Position numbers and translations under genes: made by a program. Below, one piece after another: positions 47,442-56,795 of a stretch of 64,000 bases of DNA. How positions within the stretch are numbered: position 1 is the first letter of the stretch; the number at the start of each line of letters is the position of its first letter. The stretch is from Endobacterium cereale (GTDB lineage Bacteria > Pseudomonadota > Alphaproteobacteria > Rhizobiales > Rhizobiaceae): NCBI RefSeq assembly GCF_009617585.1, contig NZ_WIXI01000022.1:248001-312000 (forward strand), in the 5' to 3' direction. Under the pieces are notes generated by a model, which was given only the letters and a program-made list of their open reading frames with translations, was not told where the DNA came from and did not search any database.

Positions 47442-48977
47442 TCACGCAGACGCCATCGCCATTCTCTCCCCGGCCATCCTGTAGGAAATCGCTTCCGCCA
47501 AATGGATGCGCCCGACCGTATCCTTGTCATCGAGATCGGCCAGCGTGCGGGCAACCTTGAGCACGCGGTGATAGCCCCGCGCCGAAAACTTAAGTTTCTC
47601 CGCAGCGTCGCGCAGCAATTGCAACCCGGCTTGATCCGGTGCAGCAAATGTTTCGATCATCGACGTCGAACAGCGGGCATTGGTGGTGATGCCCCTCTGC
47701 CCCATCTCTTCGAAACGGTGCTGCTGGCGAGCGCGGGCACGGGCGACGCGCCGGGCAACATCGGCGCTGCTTTCTGCGGCCACCGGGCGGATGAGGTCAA
47801 CGGCAGAAACCGCCGGCACATCGATGCGGATATCGATACGATCCATCAGTGGCCCGGAAATGCGGGCCTGATAATCACCGGCACAACGCGGGCCACGCGC
47901 GCAGGTATGGCCGGGTTCGCCCGCCATGCCGCAACGGCAGGGGTTCATGGCCGCAACAAGCTGGATACCGGCCGGATAGGTGACGCGATGATTGGCACGG
48001 GCAATCACGCATTCAGCCGTTTCCAGCGGCTGACGCAGGGCATCCAGCACCTGTGGCGAAAACTCGGGAAACTCGTCGAGGAACAGCACGCCGTGATGAG
48101 CAAGTGACGCTTCCCCCGGTTTCGCTCGCAACCCGCCGCCAACCAGAGCCGCCATGGTGGCGGAGTGATGCGGAGCGCGATAGGGTCGGCGATCCGACAG
48201 TTTTCCGCCTGAAAGCTGACCGGCGATGGAATGAATCATCGATACTTCCAGCAATTCCGGCGCAGTCAAAGGCGGCAGGATGGAGGGAAGCCGCGCGGCC
48301 AGCATGGATTTGCCGGAGCCAGGTGGCCCGATCATCAGCAGGTTATGGCCGCCGGCGGCCGCCACTTCCAACGCCCTTTTGGCGCTTTCCTGCCCTTTGA
48401 TATCTGCAAGATCGGGCAGATCGGTTGCCGGCGCCCGGATGGCTGGTTGCGGGCGCGCCAGAACCTGTGTGCCGCGAAAATGGTTGGCAAGCGCAATCAG
48501 GCTGCGCGGTGCGAGAATATCGATCTCGTTTCCAGCCCAGGCGGCTTCGGCACCGCTGTCTGCCGGACAGATCAGACCTTTTCCCACGGCATTTGCACCT
48601 ATCGCAGCCGGCAGCGCGCCAGCAACGTGAGCCAGCGTGCCATCGAGATTGAGTTCCCCGAGTACGATATAGCCGCCTAGTGCATCAGCGGGGATGGCAC
48701 CGAGCACCGCCATCAGCCCAAGCGCGATGGGCAGATCAAAATGCGAACCTTCCTTGGGCAGGTCGGCAGGCGCAAGATTGATGGTTATTTTCTTCGGTGG
48801 CAAAGCGAGGCCAGACGCGTGCAGAGCCGCCTGTACCCGCTCCCTGCTTTCGGCCACCGCTTTGTCCGGCAGGCCGACTATATGCATATTGATCTTGCCC
48901 GGCCCGATCATGACCTGCACATCGACCGGAACGCCTTCTATGCCCTGAAATGCAACCGTGCCGACACGCGCAACCAT
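47442..48977 (-). CDS. YifB/ComM-family Mg-chelatase-like AAA+ ATPase
   Basis: This ~511-residue protein has the Lon-like N-terminal domain (VARVGTVAFQGIEGVPVDVQV, in overlapping halves), an AAA+ core with Walker A GPPGSGKSMLAARLP, Walker B HHGVLFLDEFPEF, and a C-terminal Cys-bearing region (AAMNPCRCGMAGEPGHTC). Relatives include ComM, a hexameric branch-migration helicase for natural transformation. No other competence genes are nearby. Start at 48977 or 48983. Confidence 0.92.
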   Translation of the reverse strand: MVARVGTVAFQGIEGVPVDVQVMIGPGKINMHIVGLPDKAVAESRERVQAALHASGLALPPKKITINLAPADLPKEGSHFDLPIALGLMAVLGAIPADALGGYIVLGELNLDGTLAHVAGALPAAIGANAVGKGLICPADSGAEAAWAGNEIDILAPRSLIALANHFRGTQVLARPQPAIRAPATDLPDLADIKGQESAKRALEVAAAGGHNLLMIGPPGSGKSMLAARLPSILPPLTAPELLEVSMIHSIAGQLSGGKLSDRRPYRAPHHSATMAALVGGGLRAKPGEASLAHHGVLFLDEFPEFSPQVLDALRQPLETAECVIARANHRVTYPAGIQLVAAMNPCRCGMAGEPGHTCARGPRCAGDYQARISGPLMDRIDIRIDVPAVSAVDLIRPVAAESSADVARRVARARARQQHRFEEMGQRGITTNARCSTSMIETFAAPDQAGLQLLRDAAEKLKFSARGYHRVLKVARTLADLDDKDTVGRIHLAEAISYRMAGERMAMASA

Positions 48978-49162
48978 GACCATTGCCCCCAATACGCCGG
49001 TGCGGGGCAAATACACGCGGTAAACGACCCCGGATTGCAATCAAGCACAGAAGCTCGCGCAAAACAAGAACGATCAGAGAACGTTTTCCCGCATACCGTT
49101 AGTTTCAATTGATTCAGGTTGCACTCGAAGAACAAAGGCGAAAAAGGACAGGAACGAAAGAG

Positions 49163-49192
49163 AACGGCCCGTCTCTCGCGAGACAGGCCGTT
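49163..49192 (-). terminator. Terminator hairpin downstream of gshB
   Basis: AACGGCC-C-GTCTC pairs with GAGAC-A-GGCCGTT around a TCGC loop, 20 bp past the gshB stop. On the minus strand it is followed by a T-rich tract (TCTCTTTCG). One mismatch in the stem. Confidence 0.7.
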
Positions 49193-49211
49193 CATCAACT
49201 TCCGTGATTAA

Positions 49212-50165
49212 TCAGGCGCCGCGCTTGGCTTCGATCGCGTCCCAGAGCAGGCTGGCGACATCGGCGCCGCCGAATTTTTTCACTTCGCGGATGCCGGTCG
49301 GCGAGGTGACGTTGATCTCGGTCATGTAGTCACCGATCACATCGATGCCGACGAAAAGGAAACCGCGTTCACGCAGGGCGGGACCGATGCGGGCGCAAAT
49401 TTCCCGTTCACGTGCCGTCAGCTCTGTCGGTTCGGCGCGGCCACCAACATGCATGTTGGAGCGGCTGTCTGTTTCGGCCGGCACACGGTTGATGGCGCCT
49501 ACCGGTTCACCGTCCACCAGAAGGATGCGCTTGTCGCCCTTGCGGACTTCTTTCAGATAGCCTTGGGCGATATAGGGTTCGCCGCGATACATCTGACCGA
49601 ACATTTCCAGAAGCGACGTGAAATTGCGGTCGTCGCGGGTCGAGTGGAACACGCCGGCGCCGCCATTGCCGTAAAGCGGCTTGAGGATGATATCGCCGAG
49701 TTCCTGCCTGAAAGCGGCAATCTCGTCCGGATCGCGCGAGATCAGCGTCGGCGGCATCAGGTCGGCGAACTCGGTGACAAAGATCTTTTCCGGCGAGTTG
49801 CGCACCCAGGCCGGATCGTTGACGACCAGTGTCTTCGGGTGAATGCGCTCGAGCAGATGCGTCGAGGTGATATATCCCATGTCGAAGGGCGGGTCCTGAC
49901 GCAGATGGACCACGTCGATGGTCGATAGGTCGACTCGCTCCTTGTCGCCAAGCGTATAATGATCGCCCTTGACGTCGCGCAGCTGCATCGGCTCCAGCGC
50001 GGCAAAAATCTTGCCGTCGCGCATGGTCAGCCGGTCGGGCGTGTAATGAAACACCTGATAGCCGCGCGTCTGGGCTTCCAGCGCCATGGCAAAGGTTGAA
50101 TCGCCGGCAATGTTGATGCCGGAAACATGATCCATCTGGAACGCGACTGTCTTGATCTTTGCCAT
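49212..50165 (-). CDS. gshB: Glutathione synthetase
   Basis: GshB adds glycine to gamma-glutamylcysteine in an ATP-grasp reaction. The 317-residue protein has [21 protein letters not shown] in the N-terminal domain, [13 protein letters not shown], the ATP-grasp lysine in [16 protein letters not shown], and the metal-binding [19 protein letters not shown]. Length and motifs match E. coli GshB. A terminator follows. Confidence 0.95.
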   Translation of the reverse strand: MAKIKTVAFQMDHVSGINIAGDSTFAMALEAQTRGYQVFHYTPDRLTMRDGKIFAALEPMQLRDVKGDHYTLGDKERVDLSTIDVVHLRQDPPFDMGYITSTHLLERIHPKTLVVNDPAWVRNSPEKIFVTEFADLMPPTLISRDPDEIAAFRQELGDIILKPLYGNGGAGVFHSTRDDRNFTSLLEMFGQMYRGEPYIAQGYLKEVRKGDKRILLVDGEPVGAINRVPAETDSRSNMHVGGRAEPTELTAREREICARIGPALRERGFLFVGIDVIGDYMTEINVTSPTGIREVKKFGGADVASLLWDAIEAKRGA

Positions 50166-50250
50166 AAGCCACCCTTTGAAAATGCCCGCCTGATGTAGGA
50201 CGGCAGGCGCGGGATGGCAACTGCTTCGGATGCCTTATCGTTACGCCTTT

Positions 50251-50754
50251 TCAGGCGGCAAGGCCGCCCTTGCGCTTCGGCCCGAACTTCGCCCAGGCAC
50301 GGTAGGCATAGGAAAGCGGCATGGGCATCGGCTTGCGGATGAAGGCAATCTTCTTGACGTAATTGTCGATATGCCAGGTGGCCCAGGTGCCGCCACGGAA
50401 ATAGCCGACATCGCCGGCCTTCAGCGTGCGTTCGCTGCCGTCCTCGGCGGTCACATGAACTTCACCTTCAAGAATGACAACGGTTTCATCCCAGCCGAAA
50501 AACCAGCGGAATGTGCCGGCCGTGCAATCCCATACGGCGGTCGAAGCAAATTTGTCAGCCGCTTCGGAATGCGCGGAGACACGCGCCTGCGGATCACCAC
50601 TGATAATCCAGCTCGGCTCGACCGGTGCTGCTTTCATCTCCGCCGTGGCGGAGCTTGCCCCGACAAAGGGAGCCGACATTCGAACGAAAGGCGGCTTGCC
50701 TTTGTAGCGAAAACCAACTGCTGCGGCAGCGATTGCGATGTAATGCAAAGCCAT
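50251..50754 (-). CDS. Cupin-domain protein (DUF861/EutQ-like)
   Basis: This 167-residue protein has a short hydrophobic N-terminus and a cupin barrel (about 70-145): VWDCTAGTFRWFFGWDETVVILEGEVHVTAEDG (in parts), then LKAGDVGYFRGGTWATWHI. The metal-binding His positions of enzymatic cupins are mostly replaced, as in many DUF861 proteins. Function unknown. It stands alone between gshB and the ugp operon. Confidence 0.8.
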   Translation of the reverse strand: MALHYIAIAAAAVGFRYKGKPPFVRMSAPFVGASSATAEMKAAPVEPSWIISGDPQARVSAHSEAADKFASTAVWDCTAGTFRWFFGWDETVVILEGEVHVTAEDGSERTLKAGDVGYFRGGTWATWHIDNYVKKIAFIRKPMPMPLSYAYRAWAKFGPKRKGGLAA

Positions 50755-50861
50755 ATCTTGTCCCCGGACCTCAGAGCCGAGAGAAACGATAGGCCAAAAG
50801 GGTAAGAGGACGATTTCAGAATTGACTAGAATTGCTCAAATCGCCCTCATTCCGTGACAAG

Positions 50862-51965
50862 TCAGCCGACCGGTGCCGGGCTGGGTGTGGCCACAGCCAT
50901 CGCCGCCTCACTCGTGCCGACGATGCGCTTGCCATTGTCAGCAGAGAAAAAGTGTAGCCTGGCGGGATCGACCGCAATGCGCATCGTGCCTGCTATTTCG
51001 GCTTCACCGGAAAGCGCGATTGTCAGCAACTGATCGCCGACCAGGCCGTGAACGAGACGCTGCGAGCCGAGTTCCTCGACATATTCGACGGTAAAGGGCA
51101 TGCCTTCATCGCCCGACACGACCCGCAGGTCTTCGGCGCGCATGCCGACCGTGACGGCGCCCGGGGTCGGAGCATAGGCACCCAGGGCAATAATTGCCGG
51201 ACCGATGACGAGCTTGTCACCCTGCAGCTCTCCCTTGACGAGGTTCATGGCGGGAGAGCCGATGAAGCTGGCAACGAAGGTGGAGGCCGGCGTGTGATAG
51301 ACATCGAGCGGCGAGCCGACCTGTTCGATCTGGCCGCCATTCAGCACGACCAGACGATCGGCGAGTGTCATCGCCTCCAGCTGGTCATGCGTGACATAGA
51401 TCGAGGTGGTGCCGAGACGGCGCTGCAGGCGCTTGATCTCGCCGCGCATGGAAACGCGCAGTTTGGCATCGAGGTTGGAGAGCGGCTCATCGAACAGGAA
51501 GACGGCCGGCTTGCGCACAATGGCACGGCCCATGGCGACGCGCTGGCGCTGACCGCCGGAAAGCGCACGCGGCTTGCGATCAAGATACTGGGTGATTTCC
51601 AGCATGCGGGCGGCTTCGGTGACGCGAGCGTCGATCTCCGCCTTCGGTGTCTTGCGGTTCTTCAGACCATATTCGAGGTTCTGGCGCACCGTCATATGCG
51701 GATAGAGCGCATAATTCTGGAACACCATGGCGATGTCACGGTCGGCCGGTTCGACGCGGTTGACGACACGTGAGCCGATCTTCACCTGGCCTTCGGAGAT
51801 TGTCTCCAGACCGGCGAGCATGCGCAAAAGCGTGGATTTGCCACAGCCGGAAGGGCCGACCAGAACGATGAATTCACCGTCCTTGATCTCAAGGTTGATG
51901 TCGGTGACAGCCCGAACGCCGCCGGTGTAGATCTTTCCGACTTTTTCGACGTCGATGGATGCCAT
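50862..51965 (-). CDS. ugpC: sn-Glycerol-3-phosphate ABC transporter ATP-binding protein UgpC
   Basis: UgpC powers uptake of glycerol-3-phosphate and its diesters. The 367-residue CUT1-type ATPase has Walker [10 protein letters not shown] (about 37-45), the signature [13 protein letters not shown], Walker [13 protein letters not shown], and a C-terminal regulatory TOBE domain. It is the last gene of the leftward ugpBAEC operon and starts directly after ugpE. Gene set and order make glycerol-3-phosphate the best substrate. Confidence 0.93.
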   Translation of the reverse strand: MASIDVEKVGKIYTGGVRAVTDINLEIKDGEFIVLVGPSGCGKSTLLRMLAGLETISEGQVKIGSRVVNRVEPADRDIAMVFQNYALYPHMTVRQNLEYGLKNRKTPKAEIDARVTEAARMLEITQYLDRKPRALSGGQRQRVAMGRAIVRKPAVFLFDEPLSNLDAKLRVSMRGEIKRLQRRLGTTSIYVTHDQLEAMTLADRLVVLNGGQIEQVGSPLDVYHTPASTFVASFIGSPAMNLVKGELQGDKLVIGPAIIALGAYAPTPGAVTVGMRAEDLRVVSGDEGMPFTVEYVEELGSQRLVHGLVGDQLLTIALSGEAEIAGTMRIAVDPARLHFFSADNGKRIVGTSEAAMAVATPSPAPVG

Positions 51966-51966
51966 T

Positions 51967-52815
51967 TTACTTCTCCGTTTCTGTCAGGCCGCGGATGAAA
52001 AGCCGCTGCATGAAAATGACGATCAGGATAGGGGGCAGCATGGCCAAAACCGAGCCCGCCATCACGTAATTCCAGGCGATCACGCCGTCCTGAGCGGTCA
52101 CCATGCGCTTCATACCCATCATCAGCGTGTAATAACTGGTATCGGTGGTTACCAGCAGCGGCCAGAGATACTGCACCCAGCCATAGATGAAGAGGATAAC
52201 GCAGAGCGCGCCGATATTGGTGCGCGACAGCGGCAGCAGGATATCCCAGAAAAATTTCATCGCGCCGGCACCATCGACACGCGCCGCTTCCAGAATTTCG
52301 TCCGGCACAGTCATGAAGAACTGGCGGAACAGGAAGGTGGCGGTGGCGGATGCAATGAGCGGGATGGTGAGGCCCGCCCAGGAGTTGAGCATGCCGAGAT
52401 CGGCGACGATCTTGTATGTCGGCATGATGCGTACCTCGACCGGCAGCATCAGCGTCACGAAGATGATCCAGAAGGCCAGCACCCGGAAGGGGAAGCGGAA
52501 ATAAACGATCGCAAAGGCCGAGGTGATCGAGATCAGGATTTTTCCGATGGTGATGACGACCGCCATCACCAGCGAGTTGAGTGCCATATGCGAGTAGTTC
52601 GGCAGGCCATGGGCGGCCGATACATTTGTCAGGATGGCTGAATAGTTCTCGATGAAGTGCGATCCTGGAAGAAGCGGCACAGCGCCGGTCAACAGCGTCT
52701 GCAGGTCATGCGTGGAGGCAACGAAGGCCACATAGACGGGAAACGCCACCACCACGAAACCGAGGATCAGGAAGGCATGGGTGAGAAAGGTCAGGAATGG
52801 GCGGTTTTCAACCAT
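51967..52815 (-). CDS. ugpE: sn-Glycerol-3-phosphate ABC transporter permease UgpE
   Basis: This 282-residue permease has six transmembrane helices and the cytoplasmic EAA loop [20 protein letters not shown] that contacts UgpC. The start of the mature protein ([20 protein letters not shown]) and the segment [16 protein letters not shown] are typical of UgpE. It lies between ugpA and ugpC with 9 bp and 1 bp gaps. Confidence 0.93.
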   Translation of the reverse strand: MVENRPFLTFLTHAFLILGFVVVAFPVYVAFVASTHDLQTLLTGAVPLLPGSHFIENYSAILTNVSAAHGLPNYSHMALNSLVMAVVITIGKILISITSAFAIVYFRFPFRVLAFWIIFVTLMLPVEVRIMPTYKIVADLGMLNSWAGLTIPLIASATATFLFRQFFMTVPDEILEAARVDGAGAMKFFWDILLPLSRTNIGALCVILFIYGWVQYLWPLLVTTDTSYYTLMMGMKRMVTAQDGVIAWNYVMAGSVLAMLPPILIVIFMQRLFIRGLTETEK

Positions 52816-52824
52816 GGTCGATCC

Positions 52825-53709
52825 TCAATATTGAACGCGACGTTCGACGTAGCGGAACTGCACGAAGGTCAGCACCATGACGATCAGCATCAGGAGTACT
52901 GACTGCGCCGATGACGAGCCGAGGTTCAGCCCGATAAAACCATCCTGATAGACCTTGTAGACCAGGATGTTGGTCGACTGGGCCGGGCCACCCGAGGTCG
53001 TCGCATCGACGATCGGAAACGTGTCGAACATGGCGTAGTTCACGTTGATGATGAACAGGAAAAAGGTTGTCGGCGAAAGCAGCGGCAATGCGATGGTGAA
53101 AAAGCGTTTGACCGGGCCGGCGCCATCAATCGCTCCCGCCTCCATCAGCGCATGCGGCACCGATTGCAGGCCGGCGAGGAAAAACAGGAAATTGTAGGAA
53201 ACCTGCTTCCATGCGGCCGCGATGATGATGAGGATCATCGCATGGGTGCCATTGAGATCGTGGTCCCATTTGATGCCGAACTGCGACAGGAAATAGGGCA
53301 TGATGCCGGTCGAGGTGTTGAACAGGAACCACCAGAGAACGCCGGCAATGACCGGGGCGACCGCATACGGCCAGACGAGCAGTGTCGTGTAGATGCGCGA
53401 CGTGCGCGCCAACCGATCGACAGCAGCGGCGAAGGCAAGTCCAAGGCCCATAGACAGGAGCGTGACGGCGACGGCGAAAACGCCGGTGCGCAGAAGGCTG
53501 TCGAGATAGTTCGGATCGGCAAGAAGCCGCTTGTAATGTGTCAGTCCCACGAAGACCGTCGAGAAACCAAATGGGTCCTCGCGTTCGACGGAGGATTTTA
53601 CCGCCTGCGCGGCCGGCCAGATGAAGAACACCAGGGTGATGATCAGCTGTGGCGCCAGAAGAAGGTAAGGCAGCAGCTTGTTGTTGAATGTCGTTCGTTT
53701 GGTATCCAT
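52825..53709 (-). CDS. ugpA: sn-Glycerol-3-phosphate ABC transporter permease UgpA
   Basis: This ~294-residue permease has six transmembrane helices, the first at KLLPYLLLAPQLIITLVFF, and the EAA loop EAGAIDGAGPVKRFFTIALP. It pairs with UgpE to form the channel. The start was set at 53709 or the ATG just before it; an ATG further upstream (53760) adds an unconserved leader. ugpE follows after 9 bp. Confidence 0.93.
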   Translation of the reverse strand: MDTKRTTFNNKLLPYLLLAPQLIITLVFFIWPAAQAVKSSVEREDPFGFSTVFVGLTHYKRLLADPNYLDSLLRTGVFAVAVTLLSMGLGLAFAAAVDRLARTSRIYTTLLVWPYAVAPVIAGVLWWFLFNTSTGIMPYFLSQFGIKWDHDLNGTHAMILIIIAAAWKQVSYNFLFFLAGLQSVPHALMEAGAIDGAGPVKRFFTIALPLLSPTTFFLFIINVNYAMFDTFPIVDATTSGGPAQSTNILVYKVYQDGFIGLNLGSSSAQSVLLMLIVMVLTFVQFRYVERRVQY

Positions 53710-53809
53710 CATGTCCGTCCGCCGTTGCTGCATCGCCAGGTTGCGATGCCCTGCAAACAAGGAAAGGACCGGCAGATACCGGTCCCCTCCCTCATTTCAA
53801 AGCCAATGG

Positions 53810-55123
53810 TTAGTTGGCGGCCTGGAACTCGCGCAGGATGGTGTTACCGCGCTCGACGGCAGCGTCGAGAGCCTGCTTGGCGTCCTTCTTGCCGGACAGG
53901 AGCGACTGGAACTCTTCGTCCACAACGGTGCGGACCTGGGCAAAGTTGCCGAAGCGAACGCCCTTGGAGTTGGCAGTCGGCGTACCGCGCATGATCTGCT
54001 TGATCGAAACGTCGGCGCCCGGGTTCTTTGCGTAATACCCCTGGCTCTGGCCAAGCTCATAGGCAGCATTGGTGATCGGCAGGTAACCGGTGAACTGGTG
54101 CCAGTCAGCCTGGACTTCCGGCTTCGACAGGTAGGAGAAGAACTTTGCAACGCCCTTGTAGGTCGCATCGTCCTTGCCGTTCAGAACCCACAGCGTTGCG
54201 CCACCGATGATGGAGTTTTTCGGCTCCTTGGTTTCATCGTCGTAATAAGGCAGCGGAGCGAAGCCCGGGGTAAAGTTCTTGGCATTGTTGATGACGCCAG
54301 CGCGACCGGCCGACGAGTTCATCGTGATGGCGCATTCCTGGGCGTAGAACATGGTGGCTGCCTGATCGCCGCCAACCGGGCCGCCGTACTTGAAGAGGCC
54401 TTCATCCTGCCACTTCTTCAGGTTTGCCCAATGCTTGACCTGCAGGTCGCCATTGAATTCGAACTTGGTGTCGAAGCCACCAAAACCGTTTTCGAGCGAG
54501 CCGAACGGCTTGTCGTGGATGGCGGAGAGGTTTTCAGTCTGAACCCAGGTGATCCAGGCAGAGGTGAAGCCGCACTTGGCAGCGCCCGAGGTCACGATCT
54601 TCTTCGAAAATTCCTCGACTTCCTTCCAGGTCTTTGGAGCAACTTCCGGATCAAGGCCAGCCTTCTTGAAGACGTCCTTGTTGTAATACATGATCGGCGT
54701 GGAGGAGTTGAAAGGCAGCGACAGGATGTTGCCTTCGGTATCCGAATAATAGCCGGTGACCGGCGTCAGGAACGACTTGGTGTCGAACGCTTCGCCCTGG
54801 TCAGCCATCAGCTTATAGACCGGGTAAACGGCGCCCTTGGCGGCCATCATCGTGCCGGTGCCGACTTCGAAAACCTGAACGATGGCCGGCTGCTGCTTGG
54901 CGCGGAAAGCGGCAATCGCTGCATTGAGGGTTTCCGGGTAGGTGCCCTTGTAGGTCGGGACGACCTTGTATTCGGACTGGCTTTCGTTGAACTTCTGAGC
55001 GACTTCCTCGAGCTTCTTGCCGAGTTCGCCACCCATGGCGTGCCACCAGGTGACTTCGGTCGCGGCAAGCGACGTGGTTGCAGACAGTGCGACTGCAGCA
55101 GCAGCCAGAACAAGCTTCTTCAT
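53810..55123 (-). CDS. ugpB: sn-Glycerol-3-phosphate-binding protein UgpB
   Basis: UgpB is the periplasmic receptor of the Ugp system. The ~437-residue precursor has a signal peptide (MKKLVLAAAAVALSATTSLA), then ATEVTWWHAMGGELGKKLEE, typical of UgpB, and the ligand-region GTYPETLNAAIAAFR and SFLTPVTGYYSD. It opens the operon; a ~100-bp gap to ugpA may contain processing sites. Tandem Pho boxes lie 57 bp upstream of its start, so it should be induced by phosphate starvation through PhoB. Confidence 0.94.
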   Translation of the reverse strand: MKKLVLAAAAVALSATTSLAATEVTWWHAMGGELGKKLEEVAQKFNESQSEYKVVPTYKGTYPETLNAAIAAFRAKQQPAIVQVFEVGTGTMMAAKGAVYPVYKLMADQGEAFDTKSFLTPVTGYYSDTEGNILSLPFNSSTPIMYYNKDVFKKAGLDPEVAPKTWKEVEEFSKKIVTSGAAKCGFTSAWITWVQTENLSAIHDKPFGSLENGFGGFDTKFEFNGDLQVKHWANLKKWQDEGLFKYGGPVGGDQAATMFYAQECAITMNSSAGRAGVINNAKNFTPGFAPLPYYDDETKEPKNSIIGGATLWVLNGKDDATYKGVAKFFSYLSKPEVQADWHQFTGYLPITNAAYELGQSQGYYAKNPGADVSIKQIMRGTPTANSKGVRFGNFAQVRTVVDEEFQSLLSGKKDAKQALDAAVERGNTILREFQAAN

Positions 55124-55179
55124 CATGGGAGTACACCCCTCTCCGCCAGTTAATGGTGACGGAGGGATAGTGGGCTTAT

Positions 55180-55219
55180 GTGACAACAACGTAACAGACT
55201 CGTGACGGAATGATTACAG
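55180..55219 (-). promoter_or_regulatory. Four tandem PhoB half-sites (two Pho boxes) upstream of ugpB
   Basis: Read on the minus strand the region gives CTGTAAT, CCGTCAC, CTGTTAC and TTGTCAC, each separated by exactly four bases (11-bp period), matching the Pho-box half-site CTGTCAT/C. The plus-strand positions are 55213-55219, 55202-55208, 55191-55197 and 55180-55186. This is the expected site for activation of ugp by phosphorylated PhoB. Confidence 0.85.
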
Positions 55220-55253
55220 TCACTTAACGGGCATGCACAGCATTGCAATTGCT

Positions 55254-55634
55254 TCAGAATACATCTTGAAAATGTTTGGGAAAACGGCCCGGAAGCACGG
55301 CGATGACATCATATCGAAGTGAAAGAAGATGGGCATCACGCCTGCGTGACAGCCATTGCTCGGAAGCGGAATGGATGCGTTTTTGCGTCTCGTAGCCGAC
55401 AGCGTCGAGAGCCAAGCCCTGTTCTCGCCGCGCCTTGACTTCAACAAAGGCCACGAGATTACGCTTGCGGGCAATGAGATCGATCTCGCCGCTCTTGGTT
55501 TTGTAACGCATGGCGAGAATACGGTAGCCCTTAAGCAACAGAAAAGCGGCCGCCAGATATTCGGACCAGTGGCCCCGGCGTTCGGCGCGACGGCGAATTT
55601 CCCGTCGATCAGCTTTCTGTCTGGCCGGGCTCAT
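55254..55634 (-). CDS. YraN family (UPF0102) endonuclease-like protein
   Basis: This 126-residue protein has the YraN nuclease-fold motif GEIDLIARKRNLVAFVEVKAR, in which the Asp and the Glu-Val-Lys form a restriction-endonuclease-like active site, with AERRGHWSEYLAAAFLLLKGYRIL before it. Its role is unknown, perhaps Holliday-junction or DNA processing. Its start overlaps the 3' end of rsmI by 26 bp, a conserved pairing, so the two are translationally linked. Confidence 0.92.
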   Translation of the reverse strand: MSPARQKADRREIRRRAERRGHWSEYLAAAFLLLKGYRILAMRYKTKSGEIDLIARKRNLVAFVEVKARREQGLALDAVGYETQKRIHSASEQWLSRRRDAHLLSLRYDVIAVLPGRFPKHFQDVF

Positions 55635-56538
55635 CCTCTCCCTTCAGGGCAATGAGGCGCTGGTAAAGGTCTTTTTTCGACAGGCCAGTCAGGCGTGCCG
55701 CCTCGGCTGCAGCCTTCGAGGTCTGCATGGTCGACGCCAATTCACGCAAAAGCACATCGACCTCGACCGCGCCCGGGACGTCATCATAATCCGGTGGCCC
55801 GACGACGAGGACGATCTCGCCCTTCACGGTAATATCATCGCCATTATAATGATCGGCCAGTTCGCCGAGCGTGCCGCGGCGAAACTCTTCGAATGTCTTG
55901 GTCAGTTCGCGACAGACACAGGCTTCACGCTCCCGGCCCAATACGTCAGCGGCAGAGGCAAGCGTTGCGGCGATGCGGTGCGGGCTCTCGAAAAAGATCA
56001 GGGTCGAGGGTATTTTCGACAGTTCCGCGAGACGGTCACGGCGTCCTTTTTCCTTCACCGGCAAAAAGCCGGCAAACAGAAACGCGTCCGACGGCTGGCC
56101 GGAACCGACGAGGGCCGCCAGCGGCGCTGAAGCACCCGGAATGGGAACAACACGAAAACCGGCCGAGATCGCCAGCTGACCCAGACGGTAACCGGGATCG
56201 GACACCAGCGGCGTGCCGGCATCCGAGACGAGCGCCACCGACTTGCCGCCTTCCAGCGCCGCCAGCAGCTTTGGCCCAACCTCATCGGCATTGTGTTCGT
56301 GATAGGCATAAGGCTTGTTGACGATCCCAAAGCGGTCGAGCAACACGCGGGTGACGCGGGTATCTTCGCAGGCAAGAACATCGGCACCGGAGAGCGTTTC
56401 CAGCGCGCGCAGCGTGATATCGCCGAGATTACCGATCGGCGTTGCGACCAGATAGAGCGCAGGCTCCAGCGGCCGGGCAGGCACAAACGTGTTTGCGACC
56501 CGATAACCGCGCGTTGCCGTTTTTGTCTCTTCCGTCAC
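55609..56538 (-). CDS. rsmI: 16S rRNA 2'-O-ribose C1402 methyltransferase RsmI
   Basis: RsmI methylates the ribose of C1402 in 16S rRNA. The ~309-residue protein belongs to the tetrapyrrole-methylase fold: LYLVATPIGNLGDITLRAL, VLACEDTRVTRVLLDRFG, VSDAGTPLVSDPGYRL and IPGASAPLAALVGSGQ, with VCRELTKTFEEFRRGTL later. Start is probably GTG at 56538; the in-frame ATG at 56598 adds unconserved residues. It overlaps yraN. Confidence 0.94.
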   Translation of the reverse strand: MTEETKTATRGYRVANTFVPARPLEPALYLVATPIGNLGDITLRALETLSGADVLACEDTRVTRVLLDRFGIVNKPYAYHEHNADEVGPKLLAALEGGKSVALVSDAGTPLVSDPGYRLGQLAISAGFRVVPIPGASAPLAALVGSGQPSDAFLFAGFLPVKEKGRRDRLAELSKIPSTLIFFESPHRIAATLASAADVLGREREACVCRELTKTFEEFRRGTLGELADHYNGDDITVKGEIVLVVGPPDYDDVPGAVEVDVLLRELASTMQTSKAAAEAARLTGLSKKDLYQRLIALKGEDEPGQTES

Positions 56539-56570
56539 TCTATTCTCGCTTTCATGCTGTCTTTCCGCCT

Positions 56571-56795
56571 TTATGGTCGAGGCGCAGGACTTCGGCAAGC
56601 CACGGCAATGATCGCTTTTCTGTGCGCATCATCGATGCGGAACAGCGAATTGGGGCAGGCGATGCCTCCACCCTCTTGCGTTTGCTCGTAAATGTCTGCC
56701 ATTTTGCCCGTCCACATCCATCCGCCTTCCGGGCGGACGACAATAACATACGGTCCGGTCTCCGGCCCGGCACGGTCGAAAGCGATAGCGTCCAT
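56571..56795 (-). CDS. Short hypothetical frame divergent from dnaN
   Basis: A 74-codon frame, divergent from dnaN and overlapping its start codon by two bases, encodes a possible small protein with PYVIVVRPEGGWMWTGKMAD. Codon third positions look like those of real genes, but no family or ribosome site was recognised. It also covers the region where the dnaN promoter must lie, so it may not be translated. Confidence 0.35.
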   Translation of the reverse strand: MDAIAFDRAGPETGPYVIVVRPEGGWMWTGKMADIYEQTQEGGGIACPNSLFRIDDAHRKAIIAVACRSPAPRP

